Shown here piece by piece: positions 9,770-21,796 of a DNA stretch of 64,000 bases. The translations under genes were made by a program, and so were the position numbers. The DNA is from Eucommia ulmoides. Lineage: Eukaryota > Streptophyta > Magnoliopsida > Garryales > Eucommiaceae. The first letter of the stretch is position 1. Every line of letters starts with the position of its first letter. The stretch covers positions 5,968,579-6,032,578 of the forward strand of contig CM028335.1 in assembly GCA_016647705.1 (NCBI GenBank). Reading direction: 5' to 3'. The notes under the pieces were generated by a model. It was not told the origin of the DNA, ran no database searches, and saw nothing but the letters and a program-made list of their open reading frames with translations.

Positions 9770-10935
9770 TGTTATTTTCAAGTGGAATCTTTATTAGTGG
9801 GACATAAAAAAAAATCATTTTTAAATGGGGATCTTCTTGAAGAGGCATATATGAAACCTCTTCTTGAAATGAATCATCCACTTAACAAAGTTTGTCACCT
9901 CTATCATGCATTATATGGGATTATGCAAATCCTTCATGTCTGGTTTGTCAAATTCAACACCATGATATGTCAGTTTAGCTTCACTTCAAGATCCCATGAT
10001 TTCGTTCTATTTATCCGCCATCTTGAAGGCATCCCAAATCTCAATTTCTCATTACTTAATTTGAGATAAAGATCTCCCTCCCTCTCACTTATTTTATAAG
10101 CCTCAAAATCTCTTATAGCACAGGTGGTTATTTCCTTTCTCAAGCAAATTAAGTATGTTTATGATATGTTGTCTAAAACTGACCTCATTGATCAGAAAAT
10201 TGTTAGCACTCCTATCAAGACGAATACTCGACTCACTCTTTTAGATAGGACTCATCTTCTTGATACTATTTTATACTGTCAGTTGGTTGATATCTGTGTA
10301 TACCTCGTGGACTCACGATGACACATTCAAACATCGCAGATGTAGTTCATTAGGCATTTCTTATCTACACCACACACTGATCATTACTCAACAATCTTGC
10401 ATATTTTGCGATATATTGAGGGGACTCATCCATGTTCTATACTTCTCTCATACCCCCTTCGATTTTACATGCTTAATGACACTGACATTGATTGGGTTCG
10501 AGATCCCATTGATTAATGCTCTACTACAAGATATTCCTTATTTCTTGGAAACTCTCTCATTTTGTTGGACAGTAAAAAATAATTTATTTTTGCTCAATCT
10601 AGCATAGAGGTAGAGTATCGTGCTCTTACTAGTGACACTCAATAATTAGTTCGGTTCCAATAATTACTTGATGACATGGGAGTTGACTCCCCCAATGCGA
10701 TTAATATTTACTGTGACAATCATAGTGCCCCAAATGACTTCTCCACGACCGCACCAAGCATATCAAGACTTACTATCTTTTTGTGCACCATCATATTCTT
10801 CATAACACAATTCATCTTCAATCAGACAACTCCTCAAATTAGATGACTGATATCCTCACCAAATCTCATAGCTGACGCGCTTTCATGATTTACTTTCCAA
10901 GCTAAAGTTGGTGCCTGCTTTACTGCCTTGAGTTT
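9770..10935 (+). pseudogene. Ty1/copia reverse transcriptase and RNase H, decayed
   Basis: Copia pol copies its RNA into DNA (RT) and removes the template (RNase H). Visible landmarks in order: SFLNGDLLEEAYMKP (RT, normally NAFLNGDL), NKVCHLYHALYGIMQ (normally KVCRLRRALYGLKQ), QIKYVYDMLSKT and STPIKTNTRLTLLDRT (end of RT), then RNase H pieces EVEYRAL (normally AEYRAL), LLDDMGVDSPNAINIYCDN and a C-terminal FTFQAKVGA. Several frames are needed and stops are frequent. The YVDD catalytic segment falls in a damaged or deleted part near 10020-10110. The element ends in a purine-rich tract (GAGTTTAAGTGGGAA) before a TGTTAC-type LTR start at about 10944. The upstream LTRs at 9.1-9.7 kb do not match this 3' LTR, so they belong to other copies. 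Confidence 0.8.
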
Positions 10936-10943
10936 AAGTGGGA

Positions 10944-10971
10944 ATGTTACAAAATATACATACATACATAT

Positions 10972-11022
<51 letters not shown>

Positions 11023-11230
11023 CACACACACACACAGTTCCATCCCCATTACCTTACTTGGAGCCATATATATATACAGTTCCACCCCATTACCTTACTT
11101 GGAGCCCAGGTCCCCTAACCCTTCCCTTACGCTTATATATAGATCTCATTGTATAAATATGTGTGGTGTCGCTTGTACTTTGCTATTTGATACATATAAA
11201 TTTCTCTATCTCAATTTTCTTGTTTCTGTT
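10944..11230 (+). mobile_element. 3' LTR remnant of the decayed copia element, with (CA)n/(TA)n
   Basis: Follows the purine tract of the pol relic and starts TGTTACAAAATATACATACA. A 30-bp direct repeat (TTCCACCCCATTACCTTACTTGGAGCC-like) occurs at about 11037 and 11079. Then comes a TATA-like CTTATATATAGATC (11131) and a T-rich end. The (CA)n at 10976-11010 interrupts it. The end of the LTR is not certain. Confidence 0.45.
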
Positions 11231-11263
11231 ATTGTAATTTTTTTTTTTTCATATTATATTTTT

Positions 11264-11500
11264 TAGGGTTAATTACACTTTACCCCTTGTAGTTTAGCCA
11301 ATTTACATTTTATCCCCTGTGATTTAGAAATCGTCACTTATCATCCTTGTGGTCAGATTTTCTAATCACTTATCCTCCTGATGCAGGGGGTAAGTGCACT
11401 AAATATTTGATCATAGGGTGGGTAAGTGACAATTTTCAAACTATAGGGGGGTAAATACAAATTGATCAAATCACAGGAAAATAAAGTATAATTAACCCTA
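11264..11500. mobile_element. MITE with long terminal inverted repeats
   Basis: Starts TAGGGTTAATTACACTTTAC and ends with its complement (TAAAGTATAATTAACCCTA). The inverted arms extend about 80 bp on each side, including the pairs TCCCCTGTGATTT/AAATCACAGGAAA and GTCACTTATC/GGTAAGTGAC. There is no coding capacity. Flanks are T-rich, so the target duplication is ambiguous and the superfamily (Mutator-like or other) is not settled. Confidence 0.75.
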
Positions 11501-11946
11501 TTTTTCATTAATAGACGGTTAGTATTGTTTTGAATTATGTAAATATAAAAGGTGTAGTTTGTCACATATTTTGGATATTTAAATTACACTTTGTAGAGCA
11601 ATAATAATAATAATAATAATTGTTTTTGCTAAATTAAACATCATTTGAGACATCAAATGGCCTATTAAAAGTGCACTCAAATTATAGTTTTTAAAATCTA
11701 TTATTTTAAGTTTCCAAACAAATGTACAAGTAGTATAATAAACATAGTACTAATAGAGTCAAAACACATAAGCTAGACCTTTCAATGTTGAATGCTGTCA
11801 AATATTAATTTTATTTAAGAAAATAAAATAAATTATATTCAATTTCCTTGCAATTTAACGTGGCTAATTTAAGGTTTGCTCAACTTTGGGGTGTCAAGCA
11901 TGTCATATGTTTATTTATTTAAGGTTATCCGTAAATTATCTACGAA

Positions 11947-11978
<32 letters not shown>

Positions 11979-12250
11979 ATTTTATTTATTTATAATGCAA
12001 TTCCCGTGTTATATTAAATTTTATAAAAGTTTAAAATCACTATATTATGTGAAAATTATTATAATTTTTTTTTTTTCATATAAAAAATTATAGTCACTTT
12101 ATAGAGGGTAATTATTTTGAATTTTTGACAGAATTATTAAATTTCTCAAAAAATTACTAATCAGATTAGATAAATAGTAAATTATGAAATCCGGAATTAC
12201 CATAAAAAAAAAAAGTCTCTCTCATTCTCTCATGAATATGGGATTGGAGT
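11501..12250. other. AT-rich intergenic sequence
   Basis: Contains (AAT)n at 11599-11620, T-runs and TTTATTTT repeats; no gene or element boundary is visible. Confidence 0.5.
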
Positions 12251-12254
12251 ATTG

Positions 12255-13460
12255 GTGACCTATGTTGAGTTATTTACATCTTAAATTGGGTTTTTAAAAA
12301 AAAAAATTCTGAAAATAAGTGATTTTAAACCCAGGCTACGCGGGGTTGAAAAACCCGAGTATTAAAACCTGGAGTTACCAACCCCGGGTACAGAAAAACT
12401 CAATTTTTTATATCCGGGATTCACAACCCCGGGTATATGGTCGTTAATTTTTTTTTGAACCCGGGGTTCTCTATATATATATATATATTATTAATTATAC
12501 TAACTATCCCTCTTAAAATAAAATAAAAATAAATTAAAATTATTAAAATTATATTTTAAATAACATAATAGTCCCAAAACTTTTAAAAGTCAATTAAAAA
12601 TTAACATTAGACTCCCAAAAATTATCATATATTTATTTATACCATAAATAATATAATCAAATAATCCAAAAAATATCAATTATTCTTTTATACCTTAAAT
12701 TTTTATAATATACAAGACAACCCCAAAAAATATTAAATTTATATAAAATAATATTTTCAAAATATAAATTTTCGGGATATTACAATGGGTTCACAACCTC
12801 GGGTTTGAGTTTAAAAAAAAATTAAAGCCTTAGTTATAGAATGACCTGCATAAGTTTTAATATAATATTTTTTGACAATTTTGAGTTAATTAACAGGGTT
12901 ATATCGGTATTTTAAATAAACCAAATTTTTTCGTGTATAAATTGCGTTCAAAACACTGTATAATGCAATTTACAACACTAAAACCGGACAAGTGAATGAT
13001 TTTAAAAAAGAATTGTCAAAATTGGCCAGATGAGCTGTTTTATGATGGTGTAATTTTTTTTGCATTGCTTTCGAAGAGATTCATTTTCTATTTCTTCTTC
13101 TTCTCCATCTAAATCCAACATCATTTCTAAGTTATCGAGCCACAAGTGATATTTAGAACCCGGGGTTCACAATCCCGGTTCAAAAGTTCACCACCTAAAT
13201 CTTTATATATTATTATATATATAGAACCTGGGATTGTAAACCTTGGGTTCAAAATAAATAAATAAACGACTGTATACCCGGGGTTGTGAACCCCAGGTAT
13301 AGAAAATTGCGCTTTTTTGTACCTGGGGTTGGTAACCCCAAGTTTTAATACCCAGGATTGGAGGTAGCTTGATTTTCTTAAATAAGTTAAAAATCACTCG
13401 TTTTCACATTTTAAAAAAAAATAAATCCTATTTAAGATGTGAACAACCTTTGTTTCCAAG
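12255..13460. repeat. Long inverted repeat (about 200-bp arms, ~0.7-kb spacer), probable non-autonomous DNA element
   Basis: The left arm (12270-12480) and right arm (13155-13455) are inverted copies. ACATCTTAAAT is near both outer ends; then come AAGTGATTTT, TATTAAAACCTGGAGTTACC with its partner GGTTGGTAACCCCAAGTTTT, and AACCCCGGGTATA with its partner TATACCCGGGGTTGTGAACC. GC-rich CCCGGG boxes alternate with AT-rich DNA. The arms differ by scattered substitutions, so the element is old. No coding frame is present in the spacer. A transcript would fold into a long hairpin. Confidence 0.7.
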
Positions 13461-14050
13461 GAACTCTCTCTTTGTCATCATGAAGTTTTAAACTTTTCTC
13501 TCTCTCTCTCTCTCATGATATATATATATATATATATTATTGTATAATTACACATAAAAATCCTCATTAATCATGAGACTGTTTTTATTTATTTATTTAT
13601 TTTATATTATTGTATAATTAGGCATAAAAATCCAAGTTCCTTCAAAAAATTTTAGGCCACCCTTGATACGAGGTTCACACTTTTTTTCGATTCTTTTTAG
13701 ACACAGTACATATCAGCAGCTTGATAATACCTGTATTTAAAAAATAATAATTTTTTAAAAAAATATTTATTGAATAAAAAACGTCAAAACAAATAAAAAA
13801 TGAATGTATAGTGAGACTTTCGATACTATAAGCGACTGCACTGCATCACCTTTGTCTCTCTTTCTCATGATTATAGAATGAAATGATGCGTCTAAGACAA
13901 CACTAATCATTCAAATTAGTGGAATAAAACAAAATAAATAAATAAGCAAATAAACAAACTTGAGTGGTTTCTATGAATTTACTTTAAATTGTTTTAGTTT
14001 TGGTGATTAAACAAGCTATATTATTAATCAATGATTTGACCAACATGAGT
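13461..14050. other. AT-rich intergenic sequence with (CT)n and (TA)n
   Basis: (CT)n at 13497-13515 and (TA)n at 13518-13537. TATATTATTGTATAATTA followed by CATAAAAATCC occurs twice (13534 and 13604). No gene. Confidence 0.5.
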
Positions 14051-14059
14051 TAATTAAAG

Positions 14060-14225
14060 CAGAAGGGCTTGGACTCCTTAAGTAACATTTCCAAGGATCG
14101 AACTTGTGGAGTTTGTAAATAGAAAGTGCTTTATTGGAAGAGGTGTCCCGCTTCTGGCGCTCGACAGGATCTCAAGGGATTAGTTTCTGTCGACCGTGGG
14201 GCGGGGATACCTTGAAAAATCGAAA
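14060..14225 (+). mobile_element. SINE-like, tRNA-related fragment
   Basis: GGATCGAACTTGTGG resembles a pol III B box (GGTTCGANTCC). It is followed by CCCGCTTCTGGCGCTCGAC, GGGATTAGT and CGTGGGGCGGGGATACC, a GC-rich block unlike its AT-rich surroundings and typical in style of plant short interspersed elements. No convincing A box and no target duplication are visible. Confidence 0.3.
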
Positions 14226-15705
14226 AATCAATGATTTGGAAAGATTAAACGAGCTATACTTGTACGTTGTGCTTTAACATCTAAGGGAGCTAATTAAGTT
14301 AAGATTATTTTTAGGTAACCATTTTGTTCAACCCATAATTGGGTACTTCAAATGTTATAAAGTTTCATTCATGTATTGTAGATAAGTTATATAACGGTCA
14401 TGTTTTTTGTAGTTCAATTGGACAATTTCTTGTAAGATTAAAATGTATATAGGTGAGGGATTATTGATTAACAGTCTATAAATATAATTTTTTTGTCCAT
14501 ACAATTTACACGCTGCCGTAATTCTTTTAAAAGATAAAAAATAATAATAATTTTTAGGACATACAATGACTTGGGATTTTGGGAGAATTATGAGACTCTT
14601 CAAAAAAGTATTATACCTAAGGAATGATAAACATTGAGTTGTTAAAATTTGAGATTATGTAAGACTTTAGTTTTGAAGATAAGTTAGATAGTGATCCTTT
14701 CGTTGAACGTTTTGGATAATTTCATGTAAGATTAAAATGTATATGTAAAATATTTATTCATAAGAGAATATAAATTTTTAGTCAATATAGTCTTAAATAC
14801 TATAATAATTTTTTTTTCAAAATTATTTAACTATATAAAAGTCACTGTAATTTTTTTATCTAAAAAATATCAATAACTTTTATAATATACAATTACTTTA
14901 GACTTTTTGAAGAATTATTAAATTTTTTAAAAAATTATTATATTTAAAGAGTGATAAATAGTGAATTGTAAAATATGATGTTTTGTAATGCTTAAATTTT
15001 AAAGATAAATTTAGATAGTGATCCTATCATTGAACATTTTGACAATTAGGTACTCGCAAATTTCTAGTAAAATTTGATGAATTAGATAAAAAGACTAAAA
15101 TGTAATGCTTGTTTACGATACTATCACCATCTTTTTTTCTCAAGAAATCCACTAACTAAAAACTGTGCAATAAGTATAATAAAATATCTTTGAAAGACCC
15201 CGAACGTGTTTTCAACATTTTTTGCTCCTCCTAATCTGAAGCAAACTTTGAAAAACACGTCAAAATTTTGCCCATTACTACTGCCTGCCACTGTTGTTGA
15301 CCACCATCGACTGCAATATGTTTTTGGGGTTTTGAAATTGTTATGACCAAAAAATTGTAGCAACTACCCAAAAAAAAAAAAAGAGGAAATCAAAAAGCAC
15401 ACTATAAAAATGAAAATTTTACACTAAATTTTCTGCAAATGCAACAAAAATCAACAAAAAGAATAAAAAAAAAGTAGGAAAAATGGGAACCAAATCAATA
15501 ACGAACAAATCTGCTTCTAACATTCATGAGAGAATAAGAATAATAGGTATTGGCAACAAGTTATTTCACCCAAAATCAGCAATAAACAATCCAAATTAAT
15601 AGCAAACAAATCCAAATGACATATCAAACAAAGGGAAATCAAATAGCAATAAAGACATCGTCAACAAATCTGCATTAAATAATTTCAAGAAAGCACAACA
15701 AATTT
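14226..15705. other. AT-rich intergenic sequence with diverged internal repeats
   Basis: A loosely repeated ~300-bp pattern (GATAGTGATCCTxTCxTTGAAC at 14686 and 15014; TGTAAGATTAAAATGTATAT at 14430 and 14724) suggests an old local duplication. A minus-strand frame at 15124-15363 has no recognisable family. Confidence 0.4.
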
Positions 15706-15708
15706 GGA

Positions 15709-15763
15709 CGTGTTGAACCCCACATCAATGTTTGGCCCCCCAATATCCATTTGTAGTTGTTGG
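15709..15763 (+). mobile_element. Copia LTR fragment
   Basis: TGTTGAACCCCACATCAATG and CCAATATCCATTTG align with the start of the LTRs at 9103 and 9491. The match stops where the Tat-like sequence begins at 15764. Confidence 0.5.
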
Positions 15764-15997
15764 TGTCAGAAATTGGACCAATCAGCAATATGATTCAGTC
15801 GTTGTCGACGTGGAGAGTTAGAGCTGATCAGGAGGTTGACTTTTGCTGGGCTAGAATCTTCAATCGTTCTGGTGCTTCATCCTGCACATGTCCGAGCTGC
15901 TGGGGCACTGTCCGGCCTGACCTTCCTGGCTGTACTTGCACATAGGACTATCAGGGGGTGTGCCCAGCGTGTCCCCTCCGGCGTGATAATAAGAGCT

Positions 15998-16029
<32 letters not shown>

Positions 16030-16574
16030 GAAGAAAAGAGGTCACTTGGATGAAACAAAATCGTTACCTCAAATTTGCAACCTAGTGAATGGCTTGGTGA
16101 AGCCTTCCATTTATAGGCGAGGACGTCATTAGCATCCCGGATATTAGGGCCTTAAGCTCAGTTATCCGTTCTAATCAGTCAGGCGCGTAGAGAGCGTGTG
16201 GAGGATTAGAGCTATGAGCTTCAGCTTGGGCCCTTGTACGCTGATGGAGAAGCCTATGGGCCAAGCCTGTTAGGAATATCAAGTCGGCCAGGGCAACGAG
16301 GTGGAGGTCGGAATGGCTATACCGACCTCCCCCTCTTTGGTGATATTTGAGGAGAGCGTTGGGGATTCTTGCTCGGCGATTGGCTCAAGTCCTCCATGCT
16401 TACCGACCTGAGGGGATGCCGGACTTAATGAACAACTGGGATCACCAGGCTGTCTGATGTTATGGTGTTGGAGACGTGGCACTTCTGGTCTAGGTGGCGG
16501 ACACGTGGTGGACGGTGGAATTTTACCCACATCAGTTGCCTCCCAAGCCTTAACGTTGAAATGAAACATGAGAC
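15764..16574 (+). mobile_element. Left part of a Tat-like LTR element, split by the chromovirus insertion
   Basis: A GC-richer block starts TGTCAGAAATTGG. It contains a G38-type tract (15998-16027) and a TATA-like CCATTTATAGG (16108), and ends at the GAGAC target site. It is continuous with 25525 onward once the inserted element is removed. The right part encodes a domain typical of large plant Tat-type elements, so this is probably its LTR and leader. The LTR end and primer site cannot be fixed from one copy. Confidence 0.5.
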
Positions 16575-18319
16575 CGTAAAGCCCAATTCTTGCACATGCA
16601 TAATTTTTAATTGCATTTTAGAACATTTAGAAAATAATGGGGTATATTGTGTCATTTAATATTTATTTTAAAAAATTTAGGGGTCAATTATCATTTTTAA
16701 AATATTAATTTTAAATTTTGGGCTTAAATGATACCTTAAAAAGATTTGGGGGAGATTAGTGTAATTTGAGAAAAAAAATCTAATTTATTAGGATAAATAT
16801 CATAAAAAAAATAGAAATAAAGAAAAAGTTGCCTTCTTTTACCTTCAACAAAAGGGAATTACGGTGTCGACAAGTGTCAAGACGTGGAGCACTTAAAAAA
16901 AAAGAAAAAAAAGAAGAAGAAGATGAAAGGATGGTGGCTCTTGGATATATATATATATATATGCATAATTATATATGGGTTCGAGAAATACAGTAGATAT
17001 AGACAAATCTAATTTTCGAAAAATACAACTTAAGATAAAAATAACAAATTTTACTAAAACGACATTTTTTTAGTATTTCGTCAACTAATAAATTTTTTAA
17101 CAATCGATTAAAATTTTTCTACAAATTAAATTATTAACACGAATTTTTTTGTACTCGTTACTATAATAATTTTCGTACAGTTAATATTAACATAAAAAAG
17201 TGGGCGTGTAGTAATTTCGTATAATAAAAAATTTGGGGAATGAAAAATTGTGCATTTTAGGGTCATGCATTGTATATTAGATTTATTTTAAATAAATTAT
17301 TAATTTAGGCCTTATCGCTATTAGGTTTACAGGCAACGCCGCCATCGTAGTATTACGACGACAGTGGTTGTGGTAATGTAAAAATCGAGGTGAGTGTACT
17401 GTCTTCTATGTAAATTGACAAATGATATTTTTGTATAAATTGTGGAAAAAAATATTTATTAAAATGGACGGTGTTATAATGTTATGCAGATCAAGTAAAT
17501 TTTTAAATGTGGAAAGTGATTTTTGTTATCCGACTATACCATAGTTGTCTTCTCGTCAAGAGGGTAGGTCCAGCGAGATGTGGATTATTTGTCATGCAAG
17601 ACCTGCATGGTGGATATTTGTTGTTACTTGTCAGGCAAGACTTACATGGTGGATATTTGTTGTTACCTGTCAGACAAGTCTTGCAAGATGGATTTTTGTT
17701 GTTATCTATCAGGCAAGTCCTGCAGGGTGAATATATGTGGACCTGTCAGGAGTGCAAATCCTTCGGGTGGCTGCCTCTACCATTGGGGATATTAAATGAC
17801 CCTAGCACTGATAGTCACTTTAGATCACACAGTTGTATAGGTTACGATACCATCGTAACTCCCGATTGTGAGGTGAAACGATCTTATGGCTAGTAGAAAA
17901 TATGAGTGCGATATTTTATTATATGTCGAAATGTTGAATTGGTTAATTTAAATATATTATCTTATTGCAATGATGATAGTGAAAATTTATTTCGGCATGA
18001 TATGCAGTTCTATTATATTATATTTTGAAAAATGGTATTTGATAATTATACTTTGTCCATGAAATATTTTTATATTATGAAGACAGTATACCGATAAAAT
18101 ATTTGGTTTCAGGTGTCACATCTAGGAGTGGGTCCACTACTGGCACTAGGTAGAGTCAGGAGGTGGTGTCATTTTGGAGGGTTGGTTGGATAGGTGTGAA
18201 CCGTGGAAGATTTAATTTTCTTTTTCGTGATTTTGTTATGAATATTTGGGACATGGGTATTCCAAAATTTTGAAGTGGGTAAATATATTATATTTTTTTG
18301 AAAAAAAAATGTATAGTAG

Positions 18320-18409
<90 letters not shown>

Positions 18410-18479
18410 TCGGTCAGGTAATCTCAAGTCGGTATCACGTCCGGCCTCGGTCGATGGGGGCCTGGGGAAGGGTATGACA
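16575..18479 (+). repeat. 5' LTR of the chromovirus
   Basis: 1905 bp, from CGTAAAGCCCAATTC (TG mutated to CG) to GAAGGGTATGACA. It aligns with 23348-25519 throughout. It contains four ~48-bp tandem units with GACCTGCATGGTGGATATTTG-like cores (about 17588-17760), a TGGTTGTGGTAATG block near 17360, and a (TA)n tract (18327-18406) before the end. Confidence 0.95.
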
Positions 18480-18484
18480 CTTTT

Positions 18485-18496
18485 TGGTATCAGAGC
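18485..18496 (+). other. Primer-binding site of the chromovirus
   Basis: TGGTATCAGAGC, complementary to the 3' end of initiator methionine tRNA, lies 5 bases after the LTR end. It is intact, in contrast to the coding region. Confidence 0.9.
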
Positions 18497-18684
18497 TTAG
18501 GTTATAGGTTCTGTAGACATCCCAGATTGTCTAGTCAGTAGTGGACCATGAGATAGGGTGTCGATAGGTAGGTTCGACACATGGGTGGTAGTTATTTTAT
18601 TGGATTAAATATTACATTTTCATTATGCACTGTCGTTTGTCTGTTGGCCCTGTTGCTTATTAAATTTTGTTTCAAATCTTGAGT

Positions 18685-19850
18685 ATGGAGCGTGAAAATG
18701 AAAGTACTGGGAGTACTGGACCCTAGGGAAAGAGGGATAGGAGGCAGGAAAGCTTGGCTGTCGTTGAGCGAATTTTACAGGCTGCTACGCAACTGACAGA
18801 GTAGCAGACAAAGATGATGGAATGCTAGAAGGCTCAAATCGAAACAGCTACTTCCCAGGTAGTACTCCTGAAGAGATTCAAGGAATTGGACCCCTCGACT
18901 TTTACGGAAACTGCGGGTCCTACTGATATTGAAAATTGGTTGAGGAGCGTAGGGATCGTATTCGAGGTAATGAGAATTACCGATGACGGCCAAGTTCCTC
19001 TTGCCACTTTCTAGTTGAAAGGAGAGGCTGATCATTGGTGGGAGGAAATGAAGAGGTTAATTTCAGTTCCAGGCGAGGAGATTTCTTGGGATTGATTCGT
19101 TGTGGTGTTTAATGAAAAATATTTTCCTGAATCCTATTGGTTCTAGATGGAGGAGGAATTCATATCGCTGAAACAGGGGAATATGACCATTTTGCAGTAT
19201 GAGATCAAATTCGATGCCTTGTCCTGATTTGGTAAAAATGGAAGAGGCAAGATATAGACGATTTCAGAAAAGACTCGACTTAGAAATACATTCTAGGCTG
19301 ATGGGCAGGCTCAAAGGCTATGCGAAATTGGTAAACACGGTGAAATTAATAGAGCATGATGTACGAGAAGTAGCCGAGAATCGTGAGCAGTATAAAAAGA
19401 GTAGATTTGAGTCACCTAACAGATATCCAGGTGGCACTTCTCAAGGAGTTGTAGTTCGACCGCTATTTGCTCGGGCCCCAACAACCGACCAATCCGCTAG
19501 GAGCCGAGGTCCAAGACAATCATACTCCGGGTGATAGCAGAATGTATCCAGACAGAGATTCGGCCAGGAAGGATAGGGTAGGAGCCAGATGGTTAATCGA
19601 GCCGGATACCTATATACTATCAATGTGGATCACCGGATCATTTTTCTAGGACTGTTCTATGGGAGGCCCAATATGTTTTCATTATCATGAGTCGGGTCAC
19701 ATATCTCCAAATTGTATGAAATCCGCTATTACATCTACACCTTCTGCGAGCAGTGTGGGTAGTGTTGGCCCTAGCAGTATTCAGGTGCGTGGTAAAGGAT
19801 CGACCGGTAGACCTTCGACTCGAGGTCTTATATTTGCTACTACCAGGTAG
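18685..19850 (+). pseudogene. Chromovirus gag, decayed
   Basis: Gag forms the virus-like particle. From ATG 18685 one frame can be followed for about 180 codons: FKELDPSTF, IENWLRSVGIVFEV, LKGEADHWWEEMKR, FNEKYFPESYW, LKQGNMTILQYEIKFDALS, all typical of plant retrotransposon gag. It is broken by in-frame stops at 18724, 18802, 18826, 19012, 19093, 19144 and 19225 (five TAG, two TGA). A frameshift follows, and the C-terminal part continues at 19199-19534 (EEARYRRFQKRLDLEI). The zinc knuckle at about 19674-19715 reads C-F-H-Y-H-E-S-G-H-I-S-P-N-C: the second Cys is Tyr (TGT to TAT). A stop (TAG) follows the low-complexity tail at about 19848. Confidence 0.9.
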
Positions 19851-19871
19851 GATGCACAGGCTACTCCGGAT

Positions 19872-21742
19872 ATGGTTACATGTATTATGTTTTTATATGA
19901 TAGAGATGCACGTATACTTATTGATCCTGGTTTTACTTATTCATTTGTTTCGGTGACCTTTATGATGCATGTAGACAAATTTCCTACTTCTCTGTCACAT
20001 AATATTATTATTTCTACTTCTATAGGCGAGTTCCTGTTGATAGATAGTGCGTATAAAGACAGACCGCTTCGTATTGGTGATAGAGAATTGTTGGTGGATC
20101 TATTAACCCTGAGTATTTATGATTTTGATGTGATATTGGGTATGAATTTGCTATCCGGCTATCATGCTACAGTGGATTGTTTTAAAAAGAAAGTTACTTT
20201 TCAAGTCGCAGGCGAACCAGAGTTTATATTTTTGGGAGATAGAATCATTACCCCTGTCAGTTTGATTTCAGTTCTGGAGGCTAGAAAATTATTAAAAAAG
20301 GGATGCCAAGGATACCTCACACATGTGATTGACACCAGTTAGAATGAGGTACAAGTGGCAGATATCCCAGTAGTCAGGGATTTTGCTTATGTATTTCCAG
20401 AAGAATTGCCAGGGTTACCAGTGGATAGGGTAATTGAATTCACTATTGAGTTACTTCTAGGAACTTCTTCTATATCAATTCCACCTTATCGTATGACGCC
20501 TACTGAGCTAAAGGAATTGAATATTTGGTTGCGAGATTTATTGGATTGCAGGTTTATCAGACCTAGTGTTTTTTCGTGGGGAGTCCTAGTATTATTCGTA
20601 AAGAAGAAGGATGGTACGATGAGGATGTGTATTGATTACAGGCAGCTGAATAAGGTGAAGATTTGTAATAAGTACCCATTTTCTAGAATTGACGATCTAT
20701 TCGACTAATTGTAGAAGGCCAGGGTGTTTCCCAAAATAGATATTTGATCGGGATATCATCAACTAAAAGTCAGAGACAGTGATATGTCGAAGACGACATT
20801 TCGTACGAGGTATAAGCCTTATGAATTTCTAGTTATGCCGTTTGGGTTGACGAATGCCCCTGCTGCCTTTATGGATTTGATTGATCAGATTTTCCCGCCT
20901 TACATAGATTAGTTTATTATCGTGTTCATTGATGATATTTGATCTATATTTCCAAAATAAAGAAGAACATGTAGAACATCTTAAAATTGTGTTGCAGACT
21001 TTGTGAGAAAATCAGTTGTATGTAAAATTTAGTAAATGTGAGTTTTGGTTGGATAGAGTTGTATTTTTGGGGAGTGTTATCTCAGGGGATGGTATTCAAG
21101 TGGACCCAAATAAAGTCGAAGCCGTTGTCCAATGGGAAAGGCCAAAAAGTGTTACCGAAGTTCGAAACTTCTTGGGATTGGCAGGGTATTATCGTCGGTT
21201 CATTCAGAGATTTTTCGTTATAGCTGCCCCGTTGACTCATTTGACCCACAAGGAATCTAAATTCGAGTGGACCAATAAATGTGAACAGAGTTTTTAGGAG
21301 TTGAAAAATAGACTGATATCTACGCCAATACTTTCTCTCCCGACAGAAAGCGGTGACTTTGTGATCTACAACGATGCTTCACACCAGGGGATAGGATGTG
21401 TACTAATGCAACATGGTCACGTGATTGTATATGTCTCTCAGAAATTAAAGAATCATGAGCGTAACTACCCGACGCATGATTTGGAGTTGGCGACAATTGT
21501 ATTTGCCTTAAAGTTCTAGAGACATTATCTGTATGGAGAGACTTGCGAGATATACATTGACCACTAGAGTTTGAAATATTTATTTACTCAGAAGGAACTA
21601 AATCTGAGGCAAAGACATTGGATAGAGTTAATCAAGGATTATGTTTGCATTATCCACTATCATCCTGGAAAGGTCAATGTTGTAACAGATGCGCTGAGTC
21701 AAAAATAGGCAGGTTCAATTGCACATCTTCAAGTTGTTCACA

Positions 21743-21796
<54 letters not shown>

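Noticed and set aside
14060-14225. tRNA gene
   Set aside because: Only a B-box-like segment is present; no cloverleaf, acceptor stem or A box can be formed.
15836-16132. Open frame across the poly-G tract
   Set aside because: Gly-run frame on one strand and Pro-run frame on the other; both are by-products of the homopolymer within LTR-like DNA.
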